Below the pieces are notes generated by a model. The model was not told where the DNA came from and did not search any database. It saw only the letters and a program-made list of their open reading frames with translations. Of a stretch of DNA of 64,000 bases, positions 52,433-61,503 are shown piece by piece (position 1 is the first letter of the stretch; every line of letters begins with the position of its first letter). A program made the translations under genes and the position numbers. The stretch comes from a virus: IMG/VR virus record IMGVR_UViG_3300048837_000485, positions 1-64,000 of that record; one strand, given 5' to 3'.

Positions 52433-53478
52433 TAATACCAATCCTTACAAGTAATTACTTCATAGTTTGATCCATTTAGTAATTTTTCAATTCTTTTATT
52501 AATAGTAGATATTTTTGGTAATCTATATTTAGACCTTATTACTAATACTTTCCAACCAAGTTTTTGCAATTTTTTTACTCTTTTTAAGTCTTTTGATTTA
52601 GTGTTTTTATGCCATTTTTTGCTATCATATTCTATGGCAATTTTTAACTTTGGAATAGCTATATCAATATACATTCTGGGATTATTTATTTTATAGTTAT
52701 GATCTTTTTCGGTGGTATGATATCCAGCATCTATTAATCTTTGATGTAGGTCTAGAGCCATAAAGGATGTTTTAATACCATTTCTAAACTCATAACAGTT
52801 ACCACAGGTTTTAACAGATTCTGATTTAATCAAATTAGAAGATAATTCTTTAGTTTTTCCACACTCACATTTACATAACCATAAAGCTTGTTTATTTTTT
52901 ATTTTTAAATATTTAATAACTTGTAACTTACCGGTCTTTTGTTTAAAACCGTTTAAATCTAATCTAAATCTTAGCGACGTTTGTTGAGATTGATAGCATC
53001 CACATGATTTAGTATCGCCTTTAAAGATAGATTGTAATAAGGTATAAAATATTTTACCACAATGACATTGTACTTTATGTTTAATAAAGTTAGCACATTA
53101 ATATTTTTCTAATAACTTCAACCCAAGTACTCTTAATCTTTCTTTTGCTAGTTCATCAGTAATTAGAGTTTTAGATTGTAAATTTAATCGTACTGCCTTT
53201 TTATTTATACCTTTTTTAGTTCTTTTTAAAATTTTGGCACATTCAACACCACCTAAAAGTGTATAATTTTTGATCAGAAAATCCGTTTCTTCTTGCGTCC
53301 AAGATTTATTCTCAGAGGTAATTTTTATAGCAATAGCGTGTGATTTTACAGATGTATACGTACGGTTTAGTACATTAGAACATCCCCTGGGTCCTAATAG
53401 TTTATAATTTTTCCTAAGAAATTCTTCCTCTTTTTCGGTCCAAAGTTGTCTTTTCCAGCCGGTTTTTCGTTTATTCAT
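52432..53478 (-). pseudogene. Myb/zinc/EDxHD homing endonuclease interrupted by an in-frame stop
   Basis: A single frame of 349 codons with one TAA at 53098-53100 (codon 127). Before it are two Myb-like units (LWTEKEEEFLRKNY and SWTQEETDFLIKNY). After it, still in frame, come two Cys4 zinc units (QCHCGK ... KSCGC; LCKCECGK ... KTCGNC) and a Vsr-like EDxHD core (LKIAIEYDSKKWHK). The order matches the intact 656-residue enzyme at 21007. So it is one gene broken by a nonsense change, or two pieces made separately. Its last codons hold the SD of the polymerase gene. Confidence 0.85.
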
Positions 53479-53494
53479 AATAATCTCCTATTAG

Positions 53495-53502
53495 ATTATA
53501 CA
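53495..53502 (-). promoter_or_regulatory. Putative promoter -10 (TGTATAAT) for the interrupted endonuclease
   Basis: CTGTATAAT about 17-24 bases upstream of the ATG at 53478, followed by SD TAGGAG. Same element as before two other endonuclease genes. Confidence 0.35.
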
Positions 53503-53523
53503 GAAAATCCGACTTTTTATTCA

Positions 53524-54648
53524 TTATGTTGCTCCTGGTGGACTATAAAATGATAAATCGTGGCCCGGTTTAGTATAAGTCTCAGTCACATAATCAATTC
53601 CATTCTTCTTGATTTCCTTATGAATAAAGTCACATATTCTTTGACCATTCATTTTTTCTTTATAATAAGTACAGACTCTGTTGCACATAAAGTGTTTATG
53701 CTTATGATCAAGCAGCTTTGGTAATTTCATACTCTTAATATCTTTAAAAATCTTTTCAAACATTTCAAAAGCCTGATCAATTTGTTTTTGTCCAAAGCAT
53801 AATGTATAAGGTCCACCATCCCGAATAAAAAATATAGTCATTTGAATATTTTTGTCTGGATACAGTTGACTAGCAACATAATAATATAATAATAATTGCG
53901 GATCACTATGTAGACTATCATAGGTTTTTGGTAATCCAGTTCCAAAGTCTAGTTTCTGACCACTCTTCCAATCTACTATCTCGTAGGTATCATTATCAAC
54001 TTGAGTAGTTAAATCAATTGTGCCTTTTAATCGTAACTGTCCTTTGATATGCTGGTCACCAATAAAATATTCATACCCAGCCCAATCTTCTTTTAATTCT
54101 ATATCAAAATGATTTTCAGTACAAACTATTGTGCGTTTTCTAGGATCAAACATTCCATTATTATAATCCAAAGCCATCCAAACCCAGTTCTTTACATGAC
54201 GCTCATCAATAGGTTCCCATTTATTATGATCGTGTTTCCTATAGTGTTCAATACATATATTACTTATTTTTTCAACTAAAGCAATACCATACCTAATATG
54301 ATTATATTTTATTGATGCATCTGTTTTGTATACACTTTTATTAATACGGCTGGTATTAATTTTATCTACTTCAATAGGTGATAATGTAGACTCTAATAAA
54401 AACTCATCTTTCTTTACTTCTAATGAAAAACCAATTTCGTCATCTATATAAGTTATTGTTTCTTTTTTAGATAAATCAAACTGTTTTTTAATTCTGGCCA
54501 AAACTTCTAAGATTTTATGAGTAGTAGTTCCTAATGTTGCCCTTTTTCCAACTTTAGAATCAAACCCAAGTTGATAATTAATATATGCTTGATGCTCACA
54601 TACTTTTAAATTACCAAGTAAACTTGATCGAAAATATGTTAATTTCAT
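53524..54648 (-). CDS. RecB/Cas4-like PD-(D/E)XK nuclease with Fe-S cysteines
   Basis: 374 residues. ATLGTTTHKILE is the RecB-like His helix. RLKGTIDLTTQVDNDTYEIVDWKSG carries D ... D-x-K. DPQLLLYYYVASQLYP is the Q/Y helix. Cysteines at residue 17 (KVCEHQ) and near the C-terminus (FMCNRVCTYY, RICDF) form the four-Cys cluster typical of Cas4/AddB-type nucleases. Probably a DNA-end-processing exonuclease acting in phage recombination or host DNA breakdown. Confidence 0.85.
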   Translation of the reverse strand: MKLTYFRSSLLGNLKVCEHQAYINYQLGFDSKVGKRATLGTTTHKILEVLARIKKQFDLSKKETITYIDDEIGFSLEVKKDEFLLESTLSPIEVDKINTSRINKSVYKTDASIKYNHIRYGIALVEKISNICIEHYRKHDHNKWEPIDERHVKNWVWMALDYNNGMFDPRKRTIVCTENHFDIELKEDWAGYEYFIGDQHIKGQLRLKGTIDLTTQVDNDTYEIVDWKSGQKLDFGTGLPKTYDSLHSDPQLLLYYYVASQLYPDKNIQMTIFFIRDGGPYTLCFGQKQIDQAFEMFEKIFKDIKSMKLPKLLDHKHKHFMCNRVCTYYKEKMNGQRICDFIHKEIKKNGIDYVTETYTKPGHDLSFYSPPGAT

Positions 54649-54675
54649 AATTTTTTATTATTCTTTTCTAGAACA

Positions 54676-55503
54676 TTAATCAAGCAAATCATCCCAACCG
54701 AAACATTTTAATGCATTATTAAGTTCTGCATGCTTTTCTTCTAAAGTCATTTTTGACTTATGTGGCATGATGTAATCATAGGATCTCTTTGGAATATTAT
54801 CCAAAGCCCGTTCTGATTCATGCTGACCTCTTTCGTTATTAACAAAGATAATTTTTTTACAATCAAGCCAATCTGGTAATCCAAATAATAGTTCATTTGG
54901 AAACCTGCAATCATCAATTACAGCTAAGTCTGAACCGTCGTTTAAAACTTGATTATAACAAGCATGTACCCAACAGTCAGAAAACATTTTTCTGCAAATA
55001 TTAGTTCCGAAGTATTGTAAAACCTCTCTTACTGTCATTGGTCCTGGCTTATGATAAAATAGTTCATAATTTTTAGCAGGATCATCATCTTCTAGTGTTG
55101 CACTAAATTTATTAACCTTGTCGCACAACACTTCGTTAGTACAAACCCCTGGCATATCTTTCCAATCGAGGTGGGTTAATTGTTCTTTATCTTCTTTATT
55201 ACCATACACAAGATTAGAATCTAAACCTAATACTTGAATACAGAACTCTTTCAATTTATCTGCAAATGAATAATGTTTAATATGTGGCCAAACGTGCTGT
55301 CTAGCTACTTGTAAATATTCTTTATCTTTACGACGAAGATTACACTCTCCAGTTTCTCTGTTAGTAGTAATGATTAATTTTCCTGCTTCATCTATAATAA
55401 ATGAATCAGCACGCCCGTGTTTTTTTAATACTAGTCCACCTAAATAGTTAGATGCACTACTTTTTCCTGACTGCATTGGTCCTGCTAAGATTAGTAGTCT
55501 CAT
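54676..55503 (-). CDS. Deoxynucleoside monophosphate kinase
   Basis: Walker A LAGPMQSGKSSASNYL at the N-terminus. MTVREVLQYFGTNICRKMFSDCWVHAC and AVIDDCRFPNEL are characteristic of phage T4 gp1-like dNMP kinases. 275 residues. Phosphorylates dNMPs to support phage DNA synthesis. Located between the nuclease and primase. Its SD (AAAAGG) lies directly after a relic of the primase 3' end. Confidence 0.85.
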   Translation of the reverse strand: MRLLILAGPMQSGKSSASNYLGGLVLKKHGRADSFIIDEAGKLIITTNRETGECNLRRKDKEYLQVARQHVWPHIKHYSFADKLKEFCIQVLGLDSNLVYGNKEDKEQLTHLDWKDMPGVCTNEVLCDKVNKFSATLEDDDPAKNYELFYHKPGPMTVREVLQYFGTNICRKMFSDCWVHACYNQVLNDGSDLAVIDDCRFPNELLFGLPDWLDCKKIIFVNNERGQHESERALDNIPKRSYDYIMPHKSKMTLEEKHAELNNALKCFGWDDLLD

Positions 55504-55514
55504 TGTTTTCCTTT

Positions 55515-55567
55515 TTAATTACAAATACCAAAAAGACGTTTTACCTCTTCCTGGTTCATTTCTGTTA
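55515..55567 (-). pseudogene. Echo of the 3' end of the primase gene
   Basis: Still reads LTEMNQEEVKRLFGICN plus stop, against LTEMNQEEVKRLFGVCS in the primase. It lies on the far side of the 89-residue ORF that follows the primase, and it immediately precedes the SD of the dNMP kinase. Confidence 0.9.
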
Positions 55568-55572
55568 GTACT

Positions 55573-55842
55573 CTACAAAGTACTTCTTAGTGATTCTTGT
55601 ATAATAGTAATAGAATATTTTAGTTTAGATAAGGTTGTATATTTATAAAATATATCTTGTAGTATAATTGTGTAATTACTAAAATTTTTATTAAATTTTA
55701 TCTTGGCTATTAAATTTTTATTATCGACTTTATATAAATCTCCGCCATTATAATGTACTTCATATGTATACTTACTATCATTGTCAACATAACCAATAGA
55801 TTTAAAAATTAAGTACCCAATACACAAATGATATATAATCAT
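55573..55842 (-). CDS. Small membrane-associated protein inserted after primase (89 aa)
   Basis: Starts at ATG 55842, overlapping the primase TAA (TAATG). An alternative TTG at 55851 is less likely. N-terminal hydrophobic helix MIIYHLCIGYLIFKSIGY, then a beta-rich soluble part with KYTYEVHYNGGDLYKVD. No family recognised. It is bounded by the primase end on one side and a copy of the primase end on the other, so it looks inserted. Confidence 0.55.
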   Translation of the reverse strand: MIIYHLCIGYLIFKSIGYVDNDSKYTYEVHYNGGDLYKVDNKNLIAKIKFNKNFSNYTIILQDIFYKYTTLSKLKYSITIIQESLRSTL

Positions 55843-56909
55843 TATGAACAAACTCCAAATAATCTTTTAACTTCTTCCTGGTTCATTTCTGTTAAATCTT
55901 TCTTATGTGGTATTAATATTTTTAACGTATACATTCTACTTAACTTGTTAATGATATTCTGAATGCCAGTCTGACCAGCATCGTCATTATCTAAACATAA
56001 TGTTACAGTAGTTATCGGTAAGGTTTCTAAGATAATTTGTTGTTGATATGATATATTATTTGTTAATAATGCTAATGAGTTTTTAATTCCACACTCGTCA
56101 AGTCTCCATACATCAGATGCGGATTCTACTAAAATACAAGATGATTCTTCTTCTATAAACTTTCTAGAGTGCCATAGATTGTAAAAAGTATTACCCAGGT
56201 GAGAAAAATTAAGCCATTTAGAACTATAAAATTTTTGAATATCAGTAACTGGACAGTAAGTTCCTTTTTGATGATATTTATCACACAAGTTACATTTATC
56301 ATATACAGATCTAGCAATAAAATTTACTACTTTATCATTCTCTAGATTAAATACTGGAATGATAGATCTATTTCTAAATTTTGCTTTCTCGTCCGAACAG
56401 TCGCCAACCTCAAATTTTTCTAATGTACTTTTATTAAAACCTCTATTTTGATAATATTCAGAAGGGGTTTTTAATTTTTTTAATACATGTCTATCAAAAG
56501 TCTTTTCAAAATCTATAATTGGTTTTTGTAAAATTTTAACCTGTCTTATAAATTCCTCATTACTAGCATTAAAAGTTACCTTATCAAACGTAACCAAACT
56601 ACGTACGTATTCATCTGATTTTCTTTTATCCCAATTATTTACTATACAATAATACTCTTTTAATAAAGAATATACTGACTTGCCAATTTGATCTTCACAT
56701 CCATGTGTAAAACATTTCCAATTACCAATAAGTCCTAACCGAGACTCCTCTGTAAAAACACATGCTGATTCTGAGTTGTTTGATCCGTGTATTGGACAAG
56801 AAAAAGAGATTCGGTTATTATAAGTGTAGTGCTCTATATGTTCTTTGTCAAGTATTTCTGGTAGTTTTTTACATAGTTCTTTCAATAATCTCTTAAAATT
56901 TGGGTCCAT
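55842..56909 (-). CDS. dnaG: DnaG-type DNA primase
   Basis: 355 residues. Zinc finger near residues 38-72: SCPIHGSNNSESACVF then WKCFTHGCED (C-H-C-H-C type). Toprim-like core: CILVESASDVWRL and VTLCLDNDDAGQTG. 355 residues is short for DnaG and lacks the helicase-interaction domain. It sits next to the DnaB gene. It would prime phage replication. Its 3' end is duplicated downstream. Confidence 0.87.
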   Translation of the reverse strand: MDPNFKRLLKELCKKLPEILDKEHIEHYTYNNRISFSCPIHGSNNSESACVFTEESRLGLIGNWKCFTHGCEDQIGKSVYSLLKEYYCIVNNWDKRKSDEYVRSLVTFDKVTFNASNEEFIRQVKILQKPIIDFEKTFDRHVLKKLKTPSEYYQNRGFNKSTLEKFEVGDCSDEKAKFRNRSIIPVFNLENDKVVNFIARSVYDKCNLCDKYHQKGTYCPVTDIQKFYSSKWLNFSHLGNTFYNLWHSRKFIEEESSCILVESASDVWRLDECGIKNSLALLTNNISYQQQIILETLPITTVTLCLDNDDAGQTGIQNIINKLSRMYTLKILIPHKKDLTEMNQEEVKRLFGVCS

Positions 56910-56927
56910 TGGATCTCACAAGCTTGA

Positions 56928-57212
56928 TTATTCCAATAATTCTTTTTTCTTGTCTTCTATTAGTCTTTTGTGAAAAGTATCTTCTCCATCATCACCACTA
57001 ACTAACCAATCTATTCTTTGAGCATAGATAGATGCTAGTTTAAGATACTCGACCGCTTTTTTAAATTCTTCTATAGTTTCATCTGAATATAAATATCCGG
57101 TACAACCATATTCATCTTCGGAAACATCTCCATTATTTCTAATAATATGTTCTATTTCGTCATAAATATAATTTATATCATATTGCTTGTAATCAAAATG
57201 ACCACCACTCAT
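56928..57212 (-). CDS. Conserved small phage protein (94 aa)
   Basis: Begins MSGGHFDYKQYDINYIYDEI, a start I recognise from a widespread small phage family of unknown function. Acidic, helical. It lies between DnaB and primase, so a replication-linked role is possible. Confidence 0.65.
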   Translation of the reverse strand: MSGGHFDYKQYDINYIYDEIEHIIRNNGDVSEDEYGCTGYLYSDETIEEFKKAVEYLKLASIYAQRIDWLVSGDDGEDTFHKRLIEDKKKELLE

Positions 57213-57227
57213 ATTATTCCCAATCTA

Positions 57228-59690
57228 TTAAAAATCAACATCCTTTACTTCTGTTTCAAAACCATTCTCTTTAGATCTTCTGTTATTCATCACATCAAAC
57301 CTAGTATTAATTTCTCTCATTCTAAACATGTCCCTATCGGCCTGAACATTAATATAATTACTATCTTCTAACCCTGGTCCGAATCTACACTCTATAGGCT
57401 TAAACTTAATGTTTCCATTCTCTTTGCCGTCCTCCATAATTTCTTCTTCGCTCTTTTTCTTAAATAGAATAGCAGACTGACATAACCACAAAAGACGATC
57501 AGACTGAGAAATAACATCTGACGATTCTTTATTTATACCATCTCTATTAGACTGAGTAAAAGCTAAACACGGAAAATCATATTCTTTACAGAAGTCAACT
57601 AATTTACCAATTTGAAAGCCAATAGCTTGATATTCTTGTAAATCATTTAACTCGTTAGTATCCATGATTTTAAAATAATCATATATTACTAAACAATTTT
57701 TTACCCGTCCGTTTTCATAACCAACTTTTTGTAAAATCCATCTACGAATAATAGATAGGATTTCTTCAAACGGCTTACCTGCCACAACCTTATGCTCAAA
57801 CGGTAACTGCTTAATTCTTTCAATAGTTTTAGATCTTACTAACTTATTTTTTAAGAATGACCCATCTTCTATCTGTCTAATTGGTATTTCATTCATATTA
57901 GCTATGATACGAGGGAATTGTTCTTCCAGAGTCATTTCAGTATCTAAGTATAGAATAGGAATATCTTGAGTTGATAAACTTAGTCCAGTACATATACCGA
58001 TTGTTGATTTGCCACAATTATGAGTAACTATACAATTATCTGTTAAAAATAATCCATCCTCGGCATCGACTTCAATACATTTTGTTGGTAACTTACCAAC
58101 CGGCTCTATTTTAACAATTGTTCTAGTAACCTGTTGAGTCCTGTTTACATATCTATTTCTTTTTCTTGATAGATAGAATGGATTATAATCATTAAATCTA
58201 ATTTCTAAACAATAAGACCAAAATATCTTTTTATTACAAGTAGTAGTTTGATATGTTATACTACCTATACCACCAAGTGATTCTATTAAGAATTTAACAT
58301 CATAAGCTAGTTGTTTTGATACCGTAACATACCTCATTCTACAAGATTTTTTACTGTTATAAAATACTGTTCCATCTGTATCCATTAATCCAGCTAATAA
58401 ATCTTTACGATTTTGTATAGAATTATATAAATAATGCTTAGGAATAAATTTATTATAACAATTAGACTTGTCCATATTTAATAATCTTAATTTAGACAAG
58501 TATCCATTAATTCTATAAGCTATTGCTTTACTATTTGGGTCATCATAGTCTATTTTTACTATATTAGAACCAATTCTGGATTTTATAATATCTATAATTT
58601 CTGGATCTGCACTATGTATTTTTACAGTATGCGATACACTACCGTCTCCCAACCATGCACCAAAAGTATACGGGTCTATTTCTAGTTCTTGATGGTTAAA
58701 ATCAGTAACACCGGTTTTGATATAAAACTTATATTGTATTCTTCCAGAACCTTTTGTTTGATAAAAAAGTTTTTGATTAATTAAATCTAATGTAGATAAT
58801 GTTGATTCTTTATTATTATAAAATCTATTAATAGTCCATAAGTGATCTTCTGAACAAATTATACTATCACCATCTCTAAAAGATACCTTGTAGCAATTTA
58901 ACTTTTCAGTTTTAAGTACACGCTTTACTTTTGTAGTTCCGTTTTTTGGATGACAAATCACATCACCTTTTTTAATATCACATATATTTTTAGGTCCAGA
59001 TGGAGTTATAACATTATGATCAATATGAAGGCATTTTGGTCTTGCAATAAATAATGAAACCCCACCCCTCCGAATTCCTCCACCCATTACTTCATTTAGT
59101 ATTGGAAACGGCAAAGGTATACCAATTGAGTTTCCTTCGTTTGATTCTAAAAAATCCAAATACGCTTCAATGTTATCACCAAGGTTTTTTGGAGAATCTT
59201 CTCTACCCTGATGTAATTTACTAACCAAATCAAATATTGGTTTTTCGCTAATACCAACGATAGCATCGATACTTTCACTACCAGTGATATTAGAAAGATC
59301 TTTTATTGCTTCATAATGTTTTAATCTAGCTTCTCTTGCTATTTCCAATTTAGCTAATTTCTTAGCGTGTTCTCTAGCATTAAGCTTGGATGCTGGTAAA
59401 GAATATAATGCTCTAAGATAATCTAGATCTTCCTTTTCTTTACATACTAAAAAACCGAGGTTCATTTCCTCGGCTTGTGAGATTAAAGTTGGTATATCTA
59501 TCTCTTGTTTCTTTTTTACTAACTCGTCAATACATTTAAAGATTGCTTGATTGTTTTCATTAGTAAACGCCGAACAAGAAATTATATCTGCAATATCATA
59601 AAAAGATTCCGAACCGTTTTGAGCAAGAATACTTAAGACAGCTCGTTCAGTACCATTATCTGATAGAACGTTTTCTTTTTGTTGTGACAT
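57228..59690 (-). CDS. dnaB: Replicative DnaB-type helicase containing an intein
   Basis: 820 residues before splicing, 481 after. N-terminal domain about residues 10-110 (GTERAVLSILAQNG). The RecA core begins VSLFIARPK, is interrupted by the intein, and resumes CGKSTIGICTGLSL to restore Walker A. Later come LVIYDYFKIMD (Walker B), CLAFTQSNRDG (motif with Gln/Asn), and RFGPGLEDSNYINVQ. The intein splits the P-loop, so splicing is needed for ATPase activity. It stands at the head of the primase and kinase genes. Confidence 0.92.
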   Translation of the reverse strand: MSQQKENVLSDNGTERAVLSILAQNGSESFYDIADIISCSAFTNENNQAIFKCIDELVKKKQEIDIPTLISQAEEMNLGFLVCKEKEDLDYLRALYSLPASKLNAREHAKKLAKLEIAREARLKHYEAIKDLSNITGSESIDAIVGISEKPIFDLVSKLHQGREDSPKNLGDNIEAYLDFLESNEGNSIGIPLPFPILNEVMGGGIRRGGVSLFIARPKCLHIDHNVITPSGPKNICDIKKGDVICHPKNGTTKVKRVLKTEKLNCYKVSFRDGDSIICSEDHLWTINRFYNNKESTLSTLDLINQKLFYQTKGSGRIQYKFYIKTGVTDFNHQELEIDPYTFGAWLGDGSVSHTVKIHSADPEIIDIIKSRIGSNIVKIDYDDPNSKAIAYRINGYLSKLRLLNMDKSNCYNKFIPKHYLYNSIQNRKDLLAGLMDTDGTVFYNSKKSCRMRYVTVSKQLAYDVKFLIESLGGIGSITYQTTTCNKKIFWSYCLEIRFNDYNPFYLSRKRNRYVNRTQQVTRTIVKIEPVGKLPTKCIEVDAEDGLFLTDNCIVTHNCGKSTIGICTGLSLSTQDIPILYLDTEMTLEEQFPRIIANMNEIPIRQIEDGSFLKNKLVRSKTIERIKQLPFEHKVVAGKPFEEILSIIRRWILQKVGYENGRVKNCLVIYDYFKIMDTNELNDLQEYQAIGFQIGKLVDFCKEYDFPCLAFTQSNRDGINKESSDVISQSDRLLWLCQSAILFKKKSEEEIMEDGKENGNIKFKPIECRFGPGLEDSNYINVQADRDMFRMREINTRFDVMNNRRSKENGFETEVKDVDF
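58017..59033 (-). mobile_element. Intein in the DnaB Walker A motif, with LAGLIDADG endonuclease
   Basis: 339 residues (220-558 of the precursor). Starts CLHIDHNVITPSG, has block B GDSIICSEDHLW, and two dodecapeptides, FGAWLGDGSVS and LLAGLMDTDGTVF, each with the catalytic Asp. Block F is KCIEVDAEDGLFLTDN, and it ends VTHN before Cys+1. All splice-site residues (Cys1, terminal His-Asn, Cys+1) are present, so it should be active in splicing and probably in homing. Confidence 0.93.
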
Positions 59691-59701
59691 TTTTTTCCTT
59701 G

Positions 59702-60238
59702 TTACGATACTCTAATACAATTATTACAACGCCATTCCTTACGGTATAGTTTTGGATTAATACTAAAAACCTTATGACACTTTAAACACTCAGCCTCAAC
59801 CATTTTAAATTCACCACGAGTTCTTTGTCCAACTGTAAACTTAACCTTTTTAGTAAACTCTTCGGTCTCATGTTTAAAATCACCAGTATCTATAAATTGT
59901 GTATTGATATCACGTATTTGTTCTATTCTACACCTACGTCCTTCATCGCCATCTTGTTTTGGTTGTGGTTTAGATTTAGACATTGGTCTATGTATAAAAG
60001 ATGATTGAACATCTTCTATTGGTTTTTCGACAATCTTCTCTAGTGGTTTTGAAGATGCAGTAATTTCTGATAATCCAAATTTTCCACACTCTGGACATTT
60101 TCTTTTTGGTTTTTCTGATACTAATTCATAAGAACAGTGATTACAATGATATGTTTTTCCTGCTTTAAATAAAGCTATAGCTTCTGGGTTTTGTGTTAAC
60201 TTGGTTAAGATAGCCATTTCTTCTTTTGTGAATACCAT
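59702..60238 (-). CDS. Double zinc-ribbon protein (178 aa)
   Basis: Residues 30-58: YHCNHCSYELVSEKPKRKCPECG, a C2-C2 ribbon. Near the C-terminus: ECLKCHKVFSINPKLYR then WRCNNC, a second ribbon. A Pro/Lys-rich linker and a conserved basic segment (GQRTRGEFK) lie between. Possibly a transcription or replication factor; unknown family. It is just upstream of the DnaB gene. Confidence 0.65.
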   Translation of the reverse strand: MVFTKEEMAILTKLTQNPEAIALFKAGKTYHCNHCSYELVSEKPKRKCPECGKFGLSEITASSKPLEKIVEKPIEDVQSSFIHRPMSKSKPQPKQDGDEGRRCRIEQIRDINTQFIDTGDFKHETEEFTKKVKFTVGQRTRGEFKMVEAECLKCHKVFSINPKLYRKEWRCNNCIRVS

Positions 60239-60268
60239 ATATTCTTTCTTTCTTTAGTTATAAACATA

Positions 60269-60640
60269 TTAGTCTAACCTACTCATCTTATTTTTATTAC
60301 CACTAAAGGGTAATCCAATTTTTTTCTTAGTAATTTCTATAGGTTTGGATTCTATTGCAATTTCTGCTAGGGATTCTATCCTATTAATTTCATCTTTAAT
60401 ATAAGGAATAATTTGTTTACTCCTTAAGGAATAAACCCAGGAAATATCTTTGTGTTTTAAAGCTGATATTATAGATGAATAAGAATATACTTTTAGTAAA
60501 GAATGTGCTGCTACTACTTGTTCTTGATATCTTTTTTTCCAAAGTACAGAATTCCAGTAATTAGGTCCTAATATTTTTCCTTCTTTTTTTGCACGTCTTT
60601 GACAGACGAAATCGGCAAGTAGTTTTGCTTCATCACACAT
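60269..60640 (-). CDS. Hypothetical protein (123 aa)
   Basis: Basic, helical protein (LLADFVCQRRAKKEGK at the N-terminus, KPIEITKKKIGLPFSGNKNK at the C-terminus). The segment YWNSVLWKKRYQEQVV looks like a DNA-contact helix, but no family is recognised. Overlaps its neighbour by 8 bases. Confidence 0.5.
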   Translation of the reverse strand: MCDEAKLLADFVCQRRAKKEGKILGPNYWNSVLWKKRYQEQVVAAHSLLKVYSYSSIISALKHKDISWVYSLRSKQIIPYIKDEINRIESLAEIAIESKPIEITKKKIGLPFSGNKNKMSRLD

Positions 60641-61061
60641 TCTTACCCTTTATCAAAAATTCTTTATCAGTTTCAAATTTTCTATTTCTATATGACTCCG
60701 GTATTAATTCCGGACATTTCCACTCGGTCGATTCTACACTACCATCATCTTTTAAATATCCAGTAATAAAATAGTGTGAATTACGATCAGATCCAAAATG
60801 ACCCTTTAGTTTTCTTACTAAGAAATATCCAGATTCGTTTGGATTAAGGTGTTCATAATGAGATCTAAACTTTAGATACATTTTAGTTATATAAAAATTA
60901 TTTTCATCACAGTATTTTTTTAATCTAACCCACGATGGATCAATTAATCCTGGTCTTTTATCGTCATCCCAAATTTCTTCTCCATTATTAAGAAATACAT
61001 GCCACACTGTGTTCCACATTTCATAATCAGATGTATAATCGTCTGGTTGTTTACAAATCAC
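60633..61061 (-). CDS. Hypothetical protein (about 142 aa)
   Basis: I prefer the GTG at 61061, which has AGGA about 9 bases upstream. A start at 61121 would overlap the preceding gene by 71 bases. Soluble alpha/beta protein with TVWHVFLNNGEEIWDDDKRP and YFITGYLKDDGSVE. No motif recognised. Confidence 0.55.
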   Translation of the reverse strand: MICKQPDDYTSDYEMWNTVWHVFLNNGEEIWDDDKRPGLIDPSWVRLKKYCDENNFYITKMYLKFRSHYEHLNPNESGYFLVRKLKGHFGSDRNSHYFITGYLKDDGSVESTEWKCPELIPESYRNRKFETDKEFLIKGKNV

Positions 61062-61503
61062 TATTGTTTTCCTGTTTATCAAAAAGTATTTCTCTTTCTG
61101 GTATACGACTCGGTTTTTCATGACTTTTAAAAGCTGGTTCCAAAATATTTGTATCTAAATTATACAACATATATTTTAACTCTTTTGCTTCTTTAAATAA
61201 ATTCCATGAGTCATATATAGAATTTACTATTTCAAAACATAGTTTCTCAGTTTCTTCTATTGAGGGTAGATAAGATATTGAATTTTGAAATTTACTTAAA
61301 TCAGTATCTATTGATGAAAGATATTTCTCCTTATCAATTATAGCAAAACTATAAAAACCAACTTTTCCAGAACGGTGTAAATATGTATCATAAAATACAC
61401 CGACGTCTGAAATTTTCTCTTTGTTGTTTTCTAATAAAATTTTAATATACGAGGAAACCAAAACATTCTTCATTAAGTTAAATGTTTTTCTATTAATTGT
61501 CAT
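61051..61503 (-). CDS. Hypothetical protein (150 aa)
   Basis: Starts MTINRKTFNLMKNVLV. Helical and charged, with a beta segment (GKVGFYSFAIIDKEKY). Its ATG overlaps the TGA of the upstream gene (ATGA). No family recognised. Confidence 0.55.
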   Translation of the reverse strand: MTINRKTFNLMKNVLVSSYIKILLENNKEKISDVGVFYDTYLHRSGKVGFYSFAIIDKEKYLSSIDTDLSKFQNSISYLPSIEETEKLCFEIVNSIYDSWNLFKEAKELKYMLYNLDTNILEPAFKSHEKPSRIPEREILFDKQENNSDL

